DNA of 38,882 bases from a virus (IMGVR_UViG_3300028840_001471:1-38882), one strand, 5' to 3'; numbered from the stretch's first letter, positions 17,901 through 26,432 are shown. The notes: generated by a model from the sequence alone, not told the origin. Translations and numbers: made by a program.

Positions 17901-18375
17901 CAGCCCGTAAATCCCAATCCGGGTCTATTGTCTGCTCAGGTGTTCCACGGTAAAGAGTTAAAGCGCTATCAGCTTCAGGTACTATAATATCATCATTTTT
18001 CCACATGCGCGTAACGTCAAGTATACCGCGGCCAAGTCCAAGAGCCGCCCACGTCCAATATTTATAACCGGTTACCGTCTTCTGTCCGCCTTTGCCGCCC
18101 TGTTCTACTTTCTTTTTCCGCAGCGGACCTTTATAAATCCAGTTACCTTTAATTTTGTTTACGCCGTAATGAAGCGGGACCCCTGCGCCCTCTTCAGACG
18201 TATTCAGGTTAAGAGCTGTATACGGGTCCGGGGCCTCCGGGGCATCCGGAGGGAAGAGTACAGACCCAAGTACACCGCCGGCAATATAACCCGGGGCGCC
18301 CAGCCATGCACCAAGCCCGAAAGTAAGGCCTAGCCGTGCTGCAGCACTGAAATTTTCATTAGGTCTACCGCCCAT
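14983..18375 (-). CDS. large tail tip / host specificity protein
   Basis: This 1,130-residue protein occupies the J-like position after the NlpC/P60 gene. The N-terminus has a Gly/Ala-rich hydrophobic stretch (about 13-43) followed by a segment (VPLHYGVNKIKGNWIYKGP) that matches the 'lPvlYG...v.G...' opening of phage tail-tip proteins, then a YKYWTWAALGLG strand. A long beta-propeller-like middle (about 230-500) with repeated hydrophobic strands follows, and fibronectin-like regions lie towards the C-terminus. It overlaps the NlpC/P60 gene by 11 bases. Family resemblance is by pattern and order. Confidence 0.8.
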   Translation of the reverse strand: MGGRPNENFSAAARLGLTFGLGAWLGAPGYIAGGVLGSVLFPPDAPEAPDPYTALNLNTSEEGAGVPLHYGVNKIKGNWIYKGPLRKKKVEQGGKGGQKTVTGYKYWTWAALGLGRGILDVTRMWKNDDIIVPEADSALTLYRGTPEQTIDPDWDLRADDVVPLKRIAYTYFNNWYLGEDNASMPTISSEAHNLPWDTELNDVAPYVLNKVSEQTLGGDCILRDKYDQIITITSDEMNVYDKNWELQRTVDLTPLGLSFSFQWDACLTYSKSKTYVNIIVGNDVDGEIQLIKFSKTVSNVNTEQTDLQRGKYTRTTIYTPSGSSNFEGIEVAVTKDYIFIAEDNQYSPFNNLHKVNYAGTTLLATYDMSLIDNANDITANEDFIFWQGSAGTLYMIDFTGNVLDSTTWPLAMSTPNCIVALYGSECILGVDMGFSPGAPDPDYDKIGYLTYDREAQTFYSNTADVIEVNNEWWNSPTGSPFAGMPGYVGSVCEGPNGTLYYTGYDTLSNYHTMEMIIDANPGHIIFDLFKNTRGLDTSIVDTAQLESVALTCFENRIGMSFSVLRKRNVGAVIRDVLGHLQAHPYQTDAGKFGFFMPNVNDPLADPDPITAEDVVSITDLGTPDLAIISTSMKDIGLCPNRLNVIYTNRLNGYKRDATFQLDDMLSQDLDGEVIEENLNYNMFSNPAVISKLAWKAWKIGRFQNAIHTTVLNSRWLKIRHGQSYLLNFPEDNINNQRCRVFSIQDPPADVGAGVTVSWIIDEDYIVGYENINYDPSISEETDVGQPEEVIPVVWEEDARYNNDVPHLGLTAIRSGENTTYADVYASLDAPDNFFYVTRLTQFANVGDLVADVGKYDRRFTVNTDAYPESTFVSYTRTNQRNNLSYCLVGKVPTDFSCTLEDLEFVTYREAVASGSDIQLRNMVREKDYTFYKPHTVADNTVVLHTGITYNKVEIPTEWMGKTVYFKFAPFNLRGDGPEDLAEVDTYEYTFSNWTRKATHADRLQIEDSTRGILGRRTKTADLDVKVVWEYTNRNSGMGAAALDAWEWQGWQPGDVDDYDIIIYDSDGTTIIAEHLGIGLVDNYTYTDAQNAIDFGGLASNHYWLGVRPVVTGRGPGREGFDIIKQEIERV

Positions 18376-18928
18376 TAGCTTCTAACTCCAATATTATATT
18401 TGCCCTGTATACAGTCTTCAAGCTAGGCACTTGTAAAAGCCTCTGAAAGCGTACAGTACCCCCGCTGGGATTATGTATAATATAATCCGGGTCCATTTGT
18501 ACAATAATCCCGCAGTGACTTTCTATGCCATTGTACAGGAATGTAACCAAGTCCGCTGTCTGTCTATCATCAAAGGCCACAGGCGCCCCAAATTGCGTTA
18601 TATAGCGCCTGAATATGACCGGGTCCACATTCTTACCTAAAAGCCAGTCTCTATGCTCTGTGGGCAGCTGTACGCCCTCAGGAACGCAGCCAGCCAGTTT
18701 ATAGGGGGTAAGGCCGCACATTGCACAGTGTGACCCCTTATAAGGCTGTACAGAGTTCCAAATATATGGGCTGTCAAGCAGACTTTTAGCTATTTTCACT
18801 ATTTTAGCCCTAATTCGTTCAGATTCAAGCGTATTGCCATGCTGTGAGCCGTTACATGCTCCCGGCGTACAATCAGCCACATTTCTTGTAACTGCGTTAC
18901 AGGCTAAATTAGAGGCTTTAACAGTCAT
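18365..18928 (-). CDS. NlpC/P60-type tail tip peptidase
   Basis: This 187-residue protein follows the DUF2163-like gene, as in gene-transfer-agent-like and many Gram-negative siphophage tails. Cys68 or Cys71 (GSHCAMCGL) is the likely nucleophile, His138 (SHCGIIVQ) and His152 (YIIHNPSGG) complete the pattern. The nucleophile region carries two Cys instead of the usual DCSG, so which one is catalytic cannot be told. It probably trims peptidoglycan during genome entry. The N-terminus has three more Cys (10, 20, 25). Confidence 0.75.
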   Translation of the reverse strand: MTVKASNLACNAVTRNVADCTPGACNGSQHGNTLESERIRAKIVKIAKSLLDSPYIWNSVQPYKGSHCAMCGLTPYKLAGCVPEGVQLPTEHRDWLLGKNVDPVIFRRYITQFGAPVAFDDRQTADLVTFLYNGIESHCGIIVQMDPDYIIHNPSGGTVRFQRLLQVPSLKTVYRANIILELEANGR

Positions 18929-18933
18929 ATCAT

Positions 18934-19749
18934 TTATCCCATTTGCTCAGGTCTTGGCACATGCCGAAAACCAAGGAAATTGTCGGTATTTGCAAAATTA
19001 GCGCAGCCGCTATATGCCTTTTGGCAATGCGGCCACGCCGTGTACTGGTCCCCGGCGGTAAGCGCAGTATTAAACGGAGGCATAAGCTTAAACTGGCCCG
19101 TAGTATATTCCTGTATTACGCTTTCTTCGCCGGCAAGCGTCCCAGTGTTTATAAGTATCTTTCCCCGGTTAAAAAAACCGTCTGCTTCTGTCCGGGCAGC
19201 ATCAATTAAAAGCCTGTCCGTGCTGCCAGCCTGTGCTGCCCCCACTACTTTAATAGCGTCCCAGTCTACAGTACATTCTACAGCATCACCGAAAATAACG
19301 TTACACTGCTCAGCGTATATGTCCGGGGGAACGTTCTTTTTAAGTAAAAAGAAAATGTCCCTAAATTCCATTTCCAAAGAAAGCCGGGATAATTCAACCT
19401 TTCCAGTGCTGCCGGCAAATTTAAGTCTAAAATTTATATCCGGGTTAGCAAGTTCAGCCTGATACAATCTGAATAACCCCCGGTCAAGCTCCCGGCGGTT
19501 TCTTATTTTATCCAAGTCTATTAGCGCTTTGTTTTGGTCAGTAATACCAAGTGACACGCGCATAGTATTTACTTTTATACTTGCTTCCATTTCGTTTGAA
19601 TCACGGGAAATAGTAGCAGGCGCATAAGTATTACCTTGGAAAGTTACCGGCACGCTGTGACTTGTAAAACGTTCAAAGCTTCCATCTTTGTATTCAAACT
19701 CGTAAAGCTCTACAAGTGTTAGCTCTTGCTGGTCAGGATTAAAAGCCAT
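18934..19749 (-). CDS. DUF2163/BR0599-like tail tip protein
   Basis: This 271-residue protein starts by describing a beta domain (LTLVELYEFEYKDGSFERF) and ends with the Cys-rich signature of the family: a YAEQCNVIFGDAVECTVDW pair, then WPHCQKAYSGCANF and a NFLGFRHVPRPE end. These Cys may bind metal, as in the tail hub proteins of gene transfer agents. The start overlaps the stop of the preceding gene (TAATG). The neighbours on both sides fit. Confidence 0.8.
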   Translation of the reverse strand: MAFNPDQQELTLVELYEFEYKDGSFERFTSHSVPVTFQGNTYAPATISRDSNEMEASIKVNTMRVSLGITDQNKALIDLDKIRNRRELDRGLFRLYQAELANPDINFRLKFAGSTGKVELSRLSLEMEFRDIFFLLKKNVPPDIYAEQCNVIFGDAVECTVDWDAIKVVGAAQAGSTDRLLIDAARTEADGFFNRGKILINTGTLAGEESVIQEYTTGQFKLMPPFNTALTAGDQYTAWPHCQKAYSGCANFANTDNFLGFRHVPRPEQMG

Positions 19750-20378
19750 TAGTATATACTTTCCTCTTTAATTCCTAATTGCACGTTTGTCAGGTCAAAA
19801 GCATTTAACATAGCATCGGGACTTCCATTAAATCTGCAGCGCCTTAAAAAATAACCCTCTATTTCTACGTCCCCTGTGTCTGCTGCAGTTATTTCTATTT
19901 CACCGCTGTCTATGTATGTCACGGTATAATCAACAAGTTCAGTTAACAGACTGCCACCTACCCACACTGAAAGGCCTAAGGCCTCTTCAATATTCCACAC
20001 ATCATAAAGCCTATCTGTTTCACCGGCTATACTGTACGTACGCTTTGCTTGGAATGTCTCAGTACCGGACGTTACCTTATTCCCTATTGTATTCCGCTCT
20101 ATTTTATTCCCTACCATTCCAAACTCATCACGGAATAAAAAGGAATCAATATTGCCGCCCACGTTAAGTATTACGTCTGCCAGCTGCAGCTTATCAGCCT
20201 CTTTCAACTGGTTAAGTGGCAAGCGGTACGTGGCCCAGTCATAAGCATCATGTACAAGCTCTTGTGTTACGGTTTTATTTGCATTTTGCTGTATGGTTAC
20301 AAGCGTCTGATAATTAGAGCTATATCCATACGAAAAGCATCTTACAACGTCATTAAGAATAAATGTTTTTTTAGCCAT
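19749..20378 (-). CDS. DUF2460-like distal tail protein
   Basis: This 209-residue protein lies directly after the tape measure gene, the normal place of a distal tail protein. The DYWT-like part (AYDWATYRLPLNQL), the FLFRDEFGM segment and the EIEGYFLRRCRF end match the shape of DUF2460 proteins. It probably forms the ring joining the tail tube to the tip. Homology is by pattern and position. Confidence 0.75.
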   Translation of the reverse strand: MAKKTFILNDVVRCFSYGYSSNYQTLVTIQQNANKTVTQELVHDAYDWATYRLPLNQLKEADKLQLADVILNVGGNIDSFLFRDEFGMVGNKIERNTIGNKVTSGTETFQAKRTYSIAGETDRLYDVWNIEEALGLSVWVGGSLLTELVDYTVTYIDSGEIEITAADTGDVEIEGYFLRRCRFNGSPDAMLNAFDLTNVQLGIKEESIY

Positions 20379-20387
20379 TTATATACC

Positions 20388-22658
20388 TCAGTCTATTACA
20401 TAGCCCTGTTTCATTGTCTGGTTAAGCTGCCGTGCGAATTTCGGGTCTTTCAGCATCATATCTTTAACGCCACGTGAATCAGGGCTATTAAAAATGAAAT
20501 TAACCTGCTGCGGCTCTTCACCTCCGCCACCGCCTGCTGCTATTCCAAGGCGTCCGCGTTCATCCTGCTGAAGCGGTATAACAGCTTCCGGGCCAGCTTC
20601 GCCAATAAGGGCCGGCGTGGGACCGCGTACAACTCCGCCTGCTGCCATTGCTACAAGCCCGTTACGTCCGGCCGGCGTACCTGTAGCACCACCGGTTATA
20701 CTTGCCATAATAGCGCGCTGGACTGCCATACGTATAAGCTGGTCCGTCAGGTCCCGCAGCGCGTCACCAAAAGATTTAGCGCCAAGCGCTGCGTCTGTAA
20801 GACTGCTTGCTATAGTGTCCCCTACGTCTTCCATTGTTACTTTAAATTTACTTGCAGCCTCAGTGTTTCCTGCTTGCGTTTCTTCAAATTTTTTACTTAC
20901 TTCATCCATTTGGTCCACGAAGTCCTGCCCGATACTTTCGGCGCCGTCCTGCATTTCGTTAAACATCATATCTAACGTGTCTGCTACTTCGCGCTCAGAT
21001 TTTGCGCGTTCTTCTGCTTCTTTCTGCAGACGCTTTGCCTGATTCTCTTGCTGCTCCATAGCTATTAACTGGTCTTCAAGTTCTTGTGTAACTTTTCCCT
21101 GTGCTAATTCTACGTCTAATACTTTCTGTTTCATTTCAGTAGTTGCTGTTTGTATATCAGTGGTAAGATCACCAACGTTTTTATATTCCATCTGTAAAGA
21201 GTTCATAGCGTCCCGGGTACTGTCTTTAAAGTTTCCAACTGCTATACGTGCGTCTGAGAGTGCCATAGTAACATCATCAGAGAAAAAACTTGCAATACCC
21301 TGCGCTTTCTCGAGAAAATCAGCTATGTCTTGCAGCAAGTCCATTACTACCAGCTTAAACACCCCAGTAATGGTATTTCCAATTCCTATATAAACATTTG
21401 CAATGCGGCTGCCTATATTTTCGGCAACTACTCCCATTATCTTAAAAATACCTTTCCAAATTTCAAGGCCGGTATTAAAGTGGCCAATAAATTTAGCTAC
21501 TGCAATCTGAGCTTTAAGGAAAGGCTTACTTACTGCACCTTCTATTCCAGAAAGCGCACGCACTACGTCAGTAGCAAATTTAACAACATCTTTAAGTACG
21601 CCCAAAAAGCCAGCGTCCCCGGTCTGTAACATAGCTTCTTCTACTGCAGACTTAAAAGTAAGCCAAGCACCGCTAAGCGTTTCCTCCATAAGCTTTGCAT
21701 TTGTTCGTGCTGTCCCTTCAGCGTCTTCGTTTGCCTGTTTAAGTTTTTCCATCATTTCTATATTTTTGGAAAGTATAAGGGCGCTGCCTGTAAATCTTTT
21801 CTGAAAAATAGTTGTAGCGGCCGCAGTATCCATGTTTGCTTTACGCAAAGCCTCAAAGGCACTTATAATACCTACCTTTTCCGGGTTAACGTCATTCATG
21901 GTAAGGCCTAAGGCCTCTATTTGCTGCCTTGCTTCATCAGTAGGCTTTACAAGAGCCAGCATCATACCACGTAACGCGGTACCACTCATAGTACCCTTAA
22001 TACCTGAGTTTGCAAGTACCCCAGCTGCCGCCGCTGTTTCTTCAAGTGAAATACCAAGCGTACCAGCTGTAGCCCCGGCAAACTTTAAACTTTCAGCCAA
22101 GTCTTGTACAGTAGTGTTAGAGCTATTAGCTGTGTTTACAAAAACGTCAGTTACTTGCTGCGCGTCTTCAGCGGCAAGGCTATATTGCCTTATTGTATTT
22201 GCTACTATTCCTGAAGCTTCACCTAATTCAAGTTCTGCAGCTGTAGCAAGATCAAGAGTTGAAGAAATAGCAGCTATACTTTCCTCTACCTCAAAACCGG
22301 CCCGGGAAAGTTCAAGTAAACCTTGCGCAGCCTGTGAAGCACTAAAACGCGTAGCAGCTCCAAGCTCCCTGGCCTTGTTTCTAAATTGGTCCATTTGCTC
22401 TTCAGTAGCACGTGTAGTACCCTGAAGCATAGCCATAGAGTCTTCAAAACCGGAAATAGTACCTATGGTTTTCTTTATTGCAATAGCGCCACCTATAGCA
22501 GCAAACGCTGTTTTAATTGTACCGCCAAAACCGCGTATTTTACCGCCGGTTTTTTCAGTCTGCATGCCCATTGCCTGAAGTGCTTTATTAAAAGTGCGCG
22601 CCCCTGCTACTGCCCCGCGTGCACTTATTGCTACCAGTAATTTTGCAACGTCTGCCAT
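20388..22658 (-). CDS. tail tape measure protein
   Basis: This is a 756-residue protein. The N-terminal ~350 residues match the TP901-type tape measure core (FEDSMAMLQGTTRATEEQMD, AAQGLLELSRAGF, a SGTALRGMM segment). The middle has hydrophobic helices (about 390-470) and a coiled coil (about 510-600). The C-terminus has the canonical GPTPALIGEAGPEAVIPL signature. Tape measure length sets tail length; at about 1.5 Å per residue this predicts a tail of roughly 110 nm, which is inference. The start ATG 22658 follows the frameshifted chaperone extension by only three bases. Confidence 0.93.
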   Translation of the reverse strand: MADVAKLLVAISARGAVAGARTFNKALQAMGMQTEKTGGKIRGFGGTIKTAFAAIGGAIAIKKTIGTISGFEDSMAMLQGTTRATEEQMDQFRNKARELGAATRFSASQAAQGLLELSRAGFEVEESIAAISSTLDLATAAELELGEASGIVANTIRQYSLAAEDAQQVTDVFVNTANSSNTTVQDLAESLKFAGATAGTLGISLEETAAAAGVLANSGIKGTMSGTALRGMMLALVKPTDEARQQIEALGLTMNDVNPEKVGIISAFEALRKANMDTAAATTIFQKRFTGSALILSKNIEMMEKLKQANEDAEGTARTNAKLMEETLSGAWLTFKSAVEEAMLQTGDAGFLGVLKDVVKFATDVVRALSGIEGAVSKPFLKAQIAVAKFIGHFNTGLEIWKGIFKIMGVVAENIGSRIANVYIGIGNTITGVFKLVVMDLLQDIADFLEKAQGIASFFSDDVTMALSDARIAVGNFKDSTRDAMNSLQMEYKNVGDLTTDIQTATTEMKQKVLDVELAQGKVTQELEDQLIAMEQQENQAKRLQKEAEERAKSEREVADTLDMMFNEMQDGAESIGQDFVDQMDEVSKKFEETQAGNTEAASKFKVTMEDVGDTIASSLTDAALGAKSFGDALRDLTDQLIRMAVQRAIMASITGGATGTPAGRNGLVAMAAGGVVRGPTPALIGEAGPEAVIPLQQDERGRLGIAAGGGGGEEPQQVNFIFNSPDSRGVKDMMLKDPKFARQLNQTMKQGYVID

Positions 22659-22661
22659 GGT

Positions 22662-23467
22662 TTACTTTTCCTTTAACAAATTCCGCTGTTTCTTATTTAC
22701 CTTTTTAGGCGCTGTTAATTTCCGCCAAGTATCATCTAGGCGGCAAATAAGGTTAAAAGCATATTCCCTTATTTCAGGATCCCTATAGCCTCTTATATCA
22801 AGCCAGTCTTTTATAGCAGTAATACTTATAGGTGACATACTTAACCCTATTTGCCTCCTGTTATGCAATTCTATGAAAGCGTCCCAAATTGGTAAAAGGA
22901 AAAATGCAAGCCCCGGCTCTTGGTCTAGTGCCCGTACTTTGCGGCCCTTCTGCTGTAGCGCCCGGAGTCTTGGCAGATATTCCCCCCATTCAATCTGCCA
23001 CTCTAGGCGCTCTATCAGTTTTTTCCTGCCGCCTCTTCGTTATCCTTTAAGAATAACTCCCTTTCTTGGCACAAGTGGAAAAGCTCTTTATAGAAATCAT
23101 AAGACTTTTTCATAATTTCTAATGCAAGCTCTTTGGAAAAGGGTACAGGCTTACCATTATCGTACATGTTACGCCAGTCAAGCAGTATGGTTTCAGCTAT
23201 TGCCTCTCTCATAATATTATCTGCTTCGTCCGGGTCCATGGTTTTATTTTCAAAGCTCCGGGCACGGTCCTTACCTATTCTAAGCATAAATTCTTTATAC
23301 TTCTTAGAATTAAGCCGCGCTATTTTAACCTCAAAGCCTGAAGCATACTTTACCCATACCCCGGTATTTTCCTTTTCCGGGTCCGTAAACAAGCTGGAAA
23401 GTTCCAGCCCTTTTACATCTCTTTCTTTTTCCACTTTTTCAACCTCTTTACTTTCTGTGTCGGCCAT
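22662..23467 (-). CDS. tail assembly chaperone, -1 frameshift product (GT-like)
   Basis: The zero-frame protein (stop at 23015) can be extended by a -1 shift on the heptamer A_AAA_AAC (23024-23018), which sits directly before the TGA stop. After the shift the new frame is open to 22662, giving about 268 residues; the length of the span (806 bases) is exactly what one -1 shift requires. The extension (LIERLEWQIEWGEYLP, then LPIWDAFIELHNRRQIG) is helical with the Trp/Phe-rich look of lambda T-type extensions. The order tail tube, chaperone, frameshift, tape measure matches lambda G-GT. The extension has no start codon of its own near the junction. Confidence 0.85.
23015..23024 (-). promoter_or_regulatory. 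-1 ribosomal frameshift site A_AAA_AAC plus stop
   Basis: In frame, GGA AAA AAC TGA gives the classical X_XXY_YYZ heptamer A_AAA_AAC immediately followed by the zero-frame TGA stop. I did not verify a stimulatory structure downstream. Confidence 0.85.
23015..23467 (-). CDS. tail assembly chaperone, zero-frame product (G-like)
   Basis: This 150-residue protein starts at ATG 23467. It begins with a Lys/Glu-rich leader, then a compact domain (LSSLFTDPEKENTGVWVKYA, FEVKIARLNSKKYKEFMLR) and a helical C-terminal half. Chaperones of this kind bind the tape measure while the tail tube polymerises. The short form is expected to be the major product, with the shifted form in smaller amount. Confidence 0.85.
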   Translation of the reverse strand: MADTESKEVEKVEKERDVKGLELSSLFTDPEKENTGVWVKYASGFEVKIARLNSKKYKEFMLRIGKDRARSFENKTMDPDEADNIMREAIAETILLDWRNMYDNGKPVPFSKELALEIMKKSYDFYKELFHLCQERELFLKDNEEAAGKN

Positions 23468-23506
23468 AATCTTACACCTTTCCTATTCAAAAAAATTAAA
23501 AGAACA

Positions 23507-24697
23507 TTAAGCAGCAGGCCATACTACCATACGGGCCGTAATGCTTTCAGTGGGATTCATAAAAGCCTCAAAGCTTATGCTTTCCACTACTTCTGAATCA
23601 ACACCGCCGGCTACTGTTTCATTGTCTGCCTGCTGGTAACTGGGTATTTCCAATACCATTGCATTACCCACGCCAAGCGCGCCTGTAGTTTCAGCGTCTT
23701 CTATTGCAATAGCAAAGCCGCTGGCAGTGTGCGCAAGGTATTTGTTTTTCTGCGTGAGACTTGTAAACAGTAATTCAAGATCACCTGTAACGCCAAAGCG
23801 TCCAATACCTATACTGTTAAGCGAAAGCTCACCGGCGCAGCGAATTTCACGCAGGTTATTTGTAATTTCTATGGACCCGGAAACAAGGCATACACTGCCA
23901 TAATCCACGTTAATAAACTGCACGTCATTTGCAGAGCTTACTACAGGGTTATCATTTACGGCCGTGGGACTTCCGTCACCGCTTGTAGCTGTTTCTGCTG
24001 TTTCCTGTTTCCCCATAAATCCGAAAGTACCTGTTATACGGCCGTCTACCGGTATGTCCATTGTGTAACTGGAAATCATCATACCTGTAAACAAAGAAAA
24101 GACGCTTGAAAGGTCAGTGTTTTCACGCTCAATAGAAAAGCTTGTCTCTGCCACGCCGTTTACAATCTGTGCGCCCTGTACAATGGTTATGCTTATCTGT
24201 CCTGCTGCGTCTACAAGATCATCTTTATTGCTTACCGTAAATGTTCCTGCTGCAGACGTAGCAACTTTAAAGTAACCATTATTGCCGTCATAAGCTGTAG
24301 CAAAGCCTGAAACACGGACCCACTGGCCCACTGTAGGCGGCGTGTCCCATGCCGTAGCATGCGTAAAGGTCCCTGTGGCAGCTGTAACGTCTACTTGTGC
24401 TGCAGTAGCCACTGTTACTGCTGAAGACCATGCAGCGGCCATAAACAGCGCTTTAAAAAAGTCTTCATACGTAATCATGGAAAGCTCAGTATTTACGTCA
24501 CCTTCTGCCATAATGCCAGTACGTATAATATCCGGTATTTGTCTGTCGCTTCTGATTTCGTCAGAAACTTCTGTGCTTTTTGTGCCCTTCAAGCTCTCAC
24601 TGGTAAAGCGCAGGTTTGTCATTTTCGGGTTACCGGATATAACCCCCCACGTGCTTTCCTCCCAGTACCGCAGTGCTACCCTGTTACTGTCACTCAT
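23507..24697 (-). CDS. major tail tube protein (Phage_tube_2-like)
   Basis: This is a 396-residue protein. The N-terminus (VALRYWEESTWGV, LRFTSESLKG, EVSDEIRSDRQIPD, GDVNTELSMITYEDFFKAL) fits the lambda-like tail tube group of siphophages. The middle part (about 95-165) reads as an inserted Ig-like beta domain (GTFTHATAW, VRVSGF, FTVSNKDDL). The C-terminal half returns to tube-like strands. Position between the tail terminator and the chaperone is canonical. It should be the most abundant tail protein. Confidence 0.83.
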   Translation of the reverse strand: MSDSNRVALRYWEESTWGVISGNPKMTNLRFTSESLKGTKSTEVSDEIRSDRQIPDIIRTGIMAEGDVNTELSMITYEDFFKALFMAAAWSSAVTVATAAQVDVTAATGTFTHATAWDTPPTVGQWVRVSGFATAYDGNNGYFKVATSAAGTFTVSNKDDLVDAAGQISITIVQGAQIVNGVAETSFSIERENTDLSSVFSLFTGMMISSYTMDIPVDGRITGTFGFMGKQETAETATSGDGSPTAVNDNPVVSSANDVQFINVDYGSVCLVSGSIEITNNLREIRCAGELSLNSIGIGRFGVTGDLELLFTSLTQKNKYLAHTASGFAIAIEDAETTGALGVGNAMVLEIPSYQQADNETVAGGVDSEVVESISFEAFMNPTESITARMVVWPAA

Positions 24698-24719
24698 TTT
24701 AAAAACTCCTATTAAAAAA

Positions 24720-25145
24720 TTAGTTGACTAAATCAACCCAAAAAACTATAGGTACGTTAACTTGGTACCGTCCGTTAACGCGCCCTACTGGAAGGGGTGA
24801 CGGATTTTGAAAACGTATTACACTGTTTTCGGCATCACCCACGTTAAACTTTTTATATGCAAAAGCAGCTATAATAGCGTTTACGGCTGCGTTAACGTCT
24901 GACTTATCTTCGCCTAAAAATCCTATTACCTGAAATTCAAGCGTACCCATAAGAGTATAACGGACCCCGGCACCGCTTTCTATTCCCCGGGGGTCACTTA
25001 CTCCATACCGGGAAAATGCGCGCAGGTATACTGCAGCGTCAGGCTTTGTAAATGCCTCTTCATTGTCATACTGTATAGCATAGCTTCCGCCCAATTCACT
25101 TGCTACTTTAGCGTCTATATAAGCGTCTATGTCACTGAAAGCCAT
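24720..25145 (-). CDS. tail terminator-like protein
   Basis: This 141-residue protein (FSDIDAYIDAKVASELGG, an IQYDNE strand, a GTLEFQVIGFLGEDKSDV segment and a final VNVPIVFWVDLVN strand) has the DUF4128/lambda gpU-like shape of tail terminators. It lies between the HK97-gp10-like gene and the tail tube gene, the expected order. It would cap the tail tube after tape-measure-defined assembly. Confidence 0.7.
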   Translation of the reverse strand: MAFSDIDAYIDAKVASELGGSYAIQYDNEEAFTKPDAAVYLRAFSRYGVSDPRGIESGAGVRYTLMGTLEFQVIGFLGEDKSDVNAAVNAIIAAFAYKKFNVGDAENSVIRFQNPSPLPVGRVNGRYQVNVPIVFWVDLVN

Positions 25146-25148
25146 ACG

Positions 25149-25562
25149 TTACCCTAACTGCTGGGTTACTGAGCTAATAGCGTCCCGCAGCATTGCCCGG
25201 GGGGCCATTTTATCAGTCCCAAACTCTAAATAAATTGTATACCGAACATTGTTAAAAATAAAAATTACTTCGCCTATACCTTCGTTTTTCAAATAATACA
25301 ACTGCTGGACCGCTGCAGATTCAGGCTGCGTACCTATAGGCATTATATCTTCATTGTCTCTACCTACTGTACATTGCCAATTACCAATACTTAGCCCTGT
25401 ATCTACAGCCCTACGGTCATGCTGATTTTTTACTGTTTCGCGTAAAATCATAAGCGCAACTTTACGCAGCAGTTTACCAAATTGCAGCTTGGTCTTTTTT
25501 TGAAAAGCCATTAAGCTTGCAATAAAAGCAGCCGTGTCTATTGTTGCGTCAGGTTCAGCCAT
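25149..25562 (-). CDS. HK97 gp10-like tail completion / neck protein
   Basis: This 137-residue protein ends with YLEFGTDKMAPRAMLRDA, the signature of HK97 gp10-type proteins. Its first half is helical (FIASLMAFQKKTKLQFGK), and the middle carries an AVDTGL strand. ATG 25562 is used because it starts one base after the preceding stop codon; a further 12 residues upstream lie inside that gene. It acts in joining the completed tail to the head. Confidence 0.8.
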   Translation of the reverse strand: MAEPDATIDTAAFIASLMAFQKKTKLQFGKLLRKVALMILRETVKNQHDRRAVDTGLSIGNWQCTVGRDNEDIMPIGTQPESAAVQQLYYLKNEGIGEVIFIFNNVRYTIYLEFGTDKMAPRAMLRDAISSVTQQLG

Positions 25563-25563
25563 T

Positions 25564-25902
25564 TTAACGCGCCATTCTAATACGGTAAGCTTGCACAAGG
25601 TCCCCGCTTGTAATCGGGTCCACTCCGGTAACTCTATAAGTGTGACTATCTATACTGTCCACTACTTTCATTGTGTTGTAAGGGTTAAAGGGCAAGTCTT
25701 TTGCTGAAACAAGAAAAAGCAAAATATTGTCTTCTGCGTTTTCACTTGGCCGCAGTTCGTCAGCTGCCCGTGGCGGGGACCCTTTACGAATATAAGGGCT
25801 GCTAAGGTCATTTTTCACATGGAAAGTGAAATTACGCCCGTAGCCCTCTATGATATTGTCAACCTCTGCAGCTAATGCGTTTTCGTCAAGGTCCCGGCTC
25901 AT
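25564..25902 (-). CDS. head closure / stopper-like protein
   Basis: This 112-residue protein sits directly between the connector and the gp10-like gene. It has a helical start and then beta strands, including a DNILLFLVSAKDLPF segment. That matches the small beta-barrel head-completion proteins (SPP1 gp16-type) in size and order. No strong sequence signature is visible, so the call is from position and size. Confidence 0.55.
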   Translation of the reverse strand: MSRDLDENALAAEVDNIIEGYGRNFTFHVKNDLSSPYIRKGSPPRAADELRPSENAEDNILLFLVSAKDLPFNPYNTMKVVDSIDSHTYRVTGVDPITSGDLVQAYRIRMAR

Positions 25903-25904
25903 AT

Positions 25905-26432
25905 TTAACCCCTTGTAACTTCTGAATTAGCCCCGGCACTTTTAAGCAGCCCGTTAAGTATAGCGTCTACTTTCCCTGCTACTTCTGTGCCTGAATTGCC
26001 GCCTAAAAATTCTTTCTGTATTTCTATAACGTCAATTTTAATTTTCTGCATTTTAAGAGCTCCCGGGTTATCCAAGTCAGGAAAAGCAGCTCCGTTTTCA
26101 GCAAAATATACAGCTACCTCTACCGTTGCTTGCTCTACCTGTGCAGGTATTATATTACTGTCAATATACCAGCCGTCAGCGTCCGTAACGTCCGCCCGGG
26201 GCCATGCCAGCGCTTGCGTTTCACTGTTCTTATACCCTTTCCACGCGCCATTATATTTTGTGTCAAGGTACCGCGTGCCATTGTTAAGCGCTACTTTCTT
26301 TTGATCATCAGTATAACCGGCCGGCCATGCAAGGCCGTAGTCAGTTATAACTTGGTCAGCGTCAGCTACGCTTATATAGCTTGTAGCGTCACTTTTTCCG
26401 CTGCCGTCCTCAACTACAAAATTAACAGCCAT
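25905..26432 (-). CDS. DnaT-like head-tail connector protein
   Basis: This 175-residue protein carries the pattern of the putative 'DnaT-like' phage connector family: DATSYISVADADQ at the start, then LNNGTRYLDTKYNGAWKGYK followed by QALAWPRADV and a DADGW element. Proteins of this group act as adaptors that extend the portal ring. It lies two bases before the stopper-like gene. Confidence 0.78.
   Translation of the reverse strand: MAVNFVVEDGSGKSDATSYISVADADQVITDYGLAWPAGYTDDQKKVALNNGTRYLDTKYNGAWKGYKNSETQALAWPRADVTDADGWYIDSNIIPAQVEQATVEVAVYFAENGAAFPDLDNPGALKMQKIKIDVIEIQKEFLGGNSGTEVAGKVDAILNGLLKSAGANSEVTRG

Noticed and set aside
22662-22868. An independent 68-codon gene before the tape measure gene
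   Set aside because: It is the end of the -1 frameshift extension of the chaperone; the same frame is open back to the slippery site.
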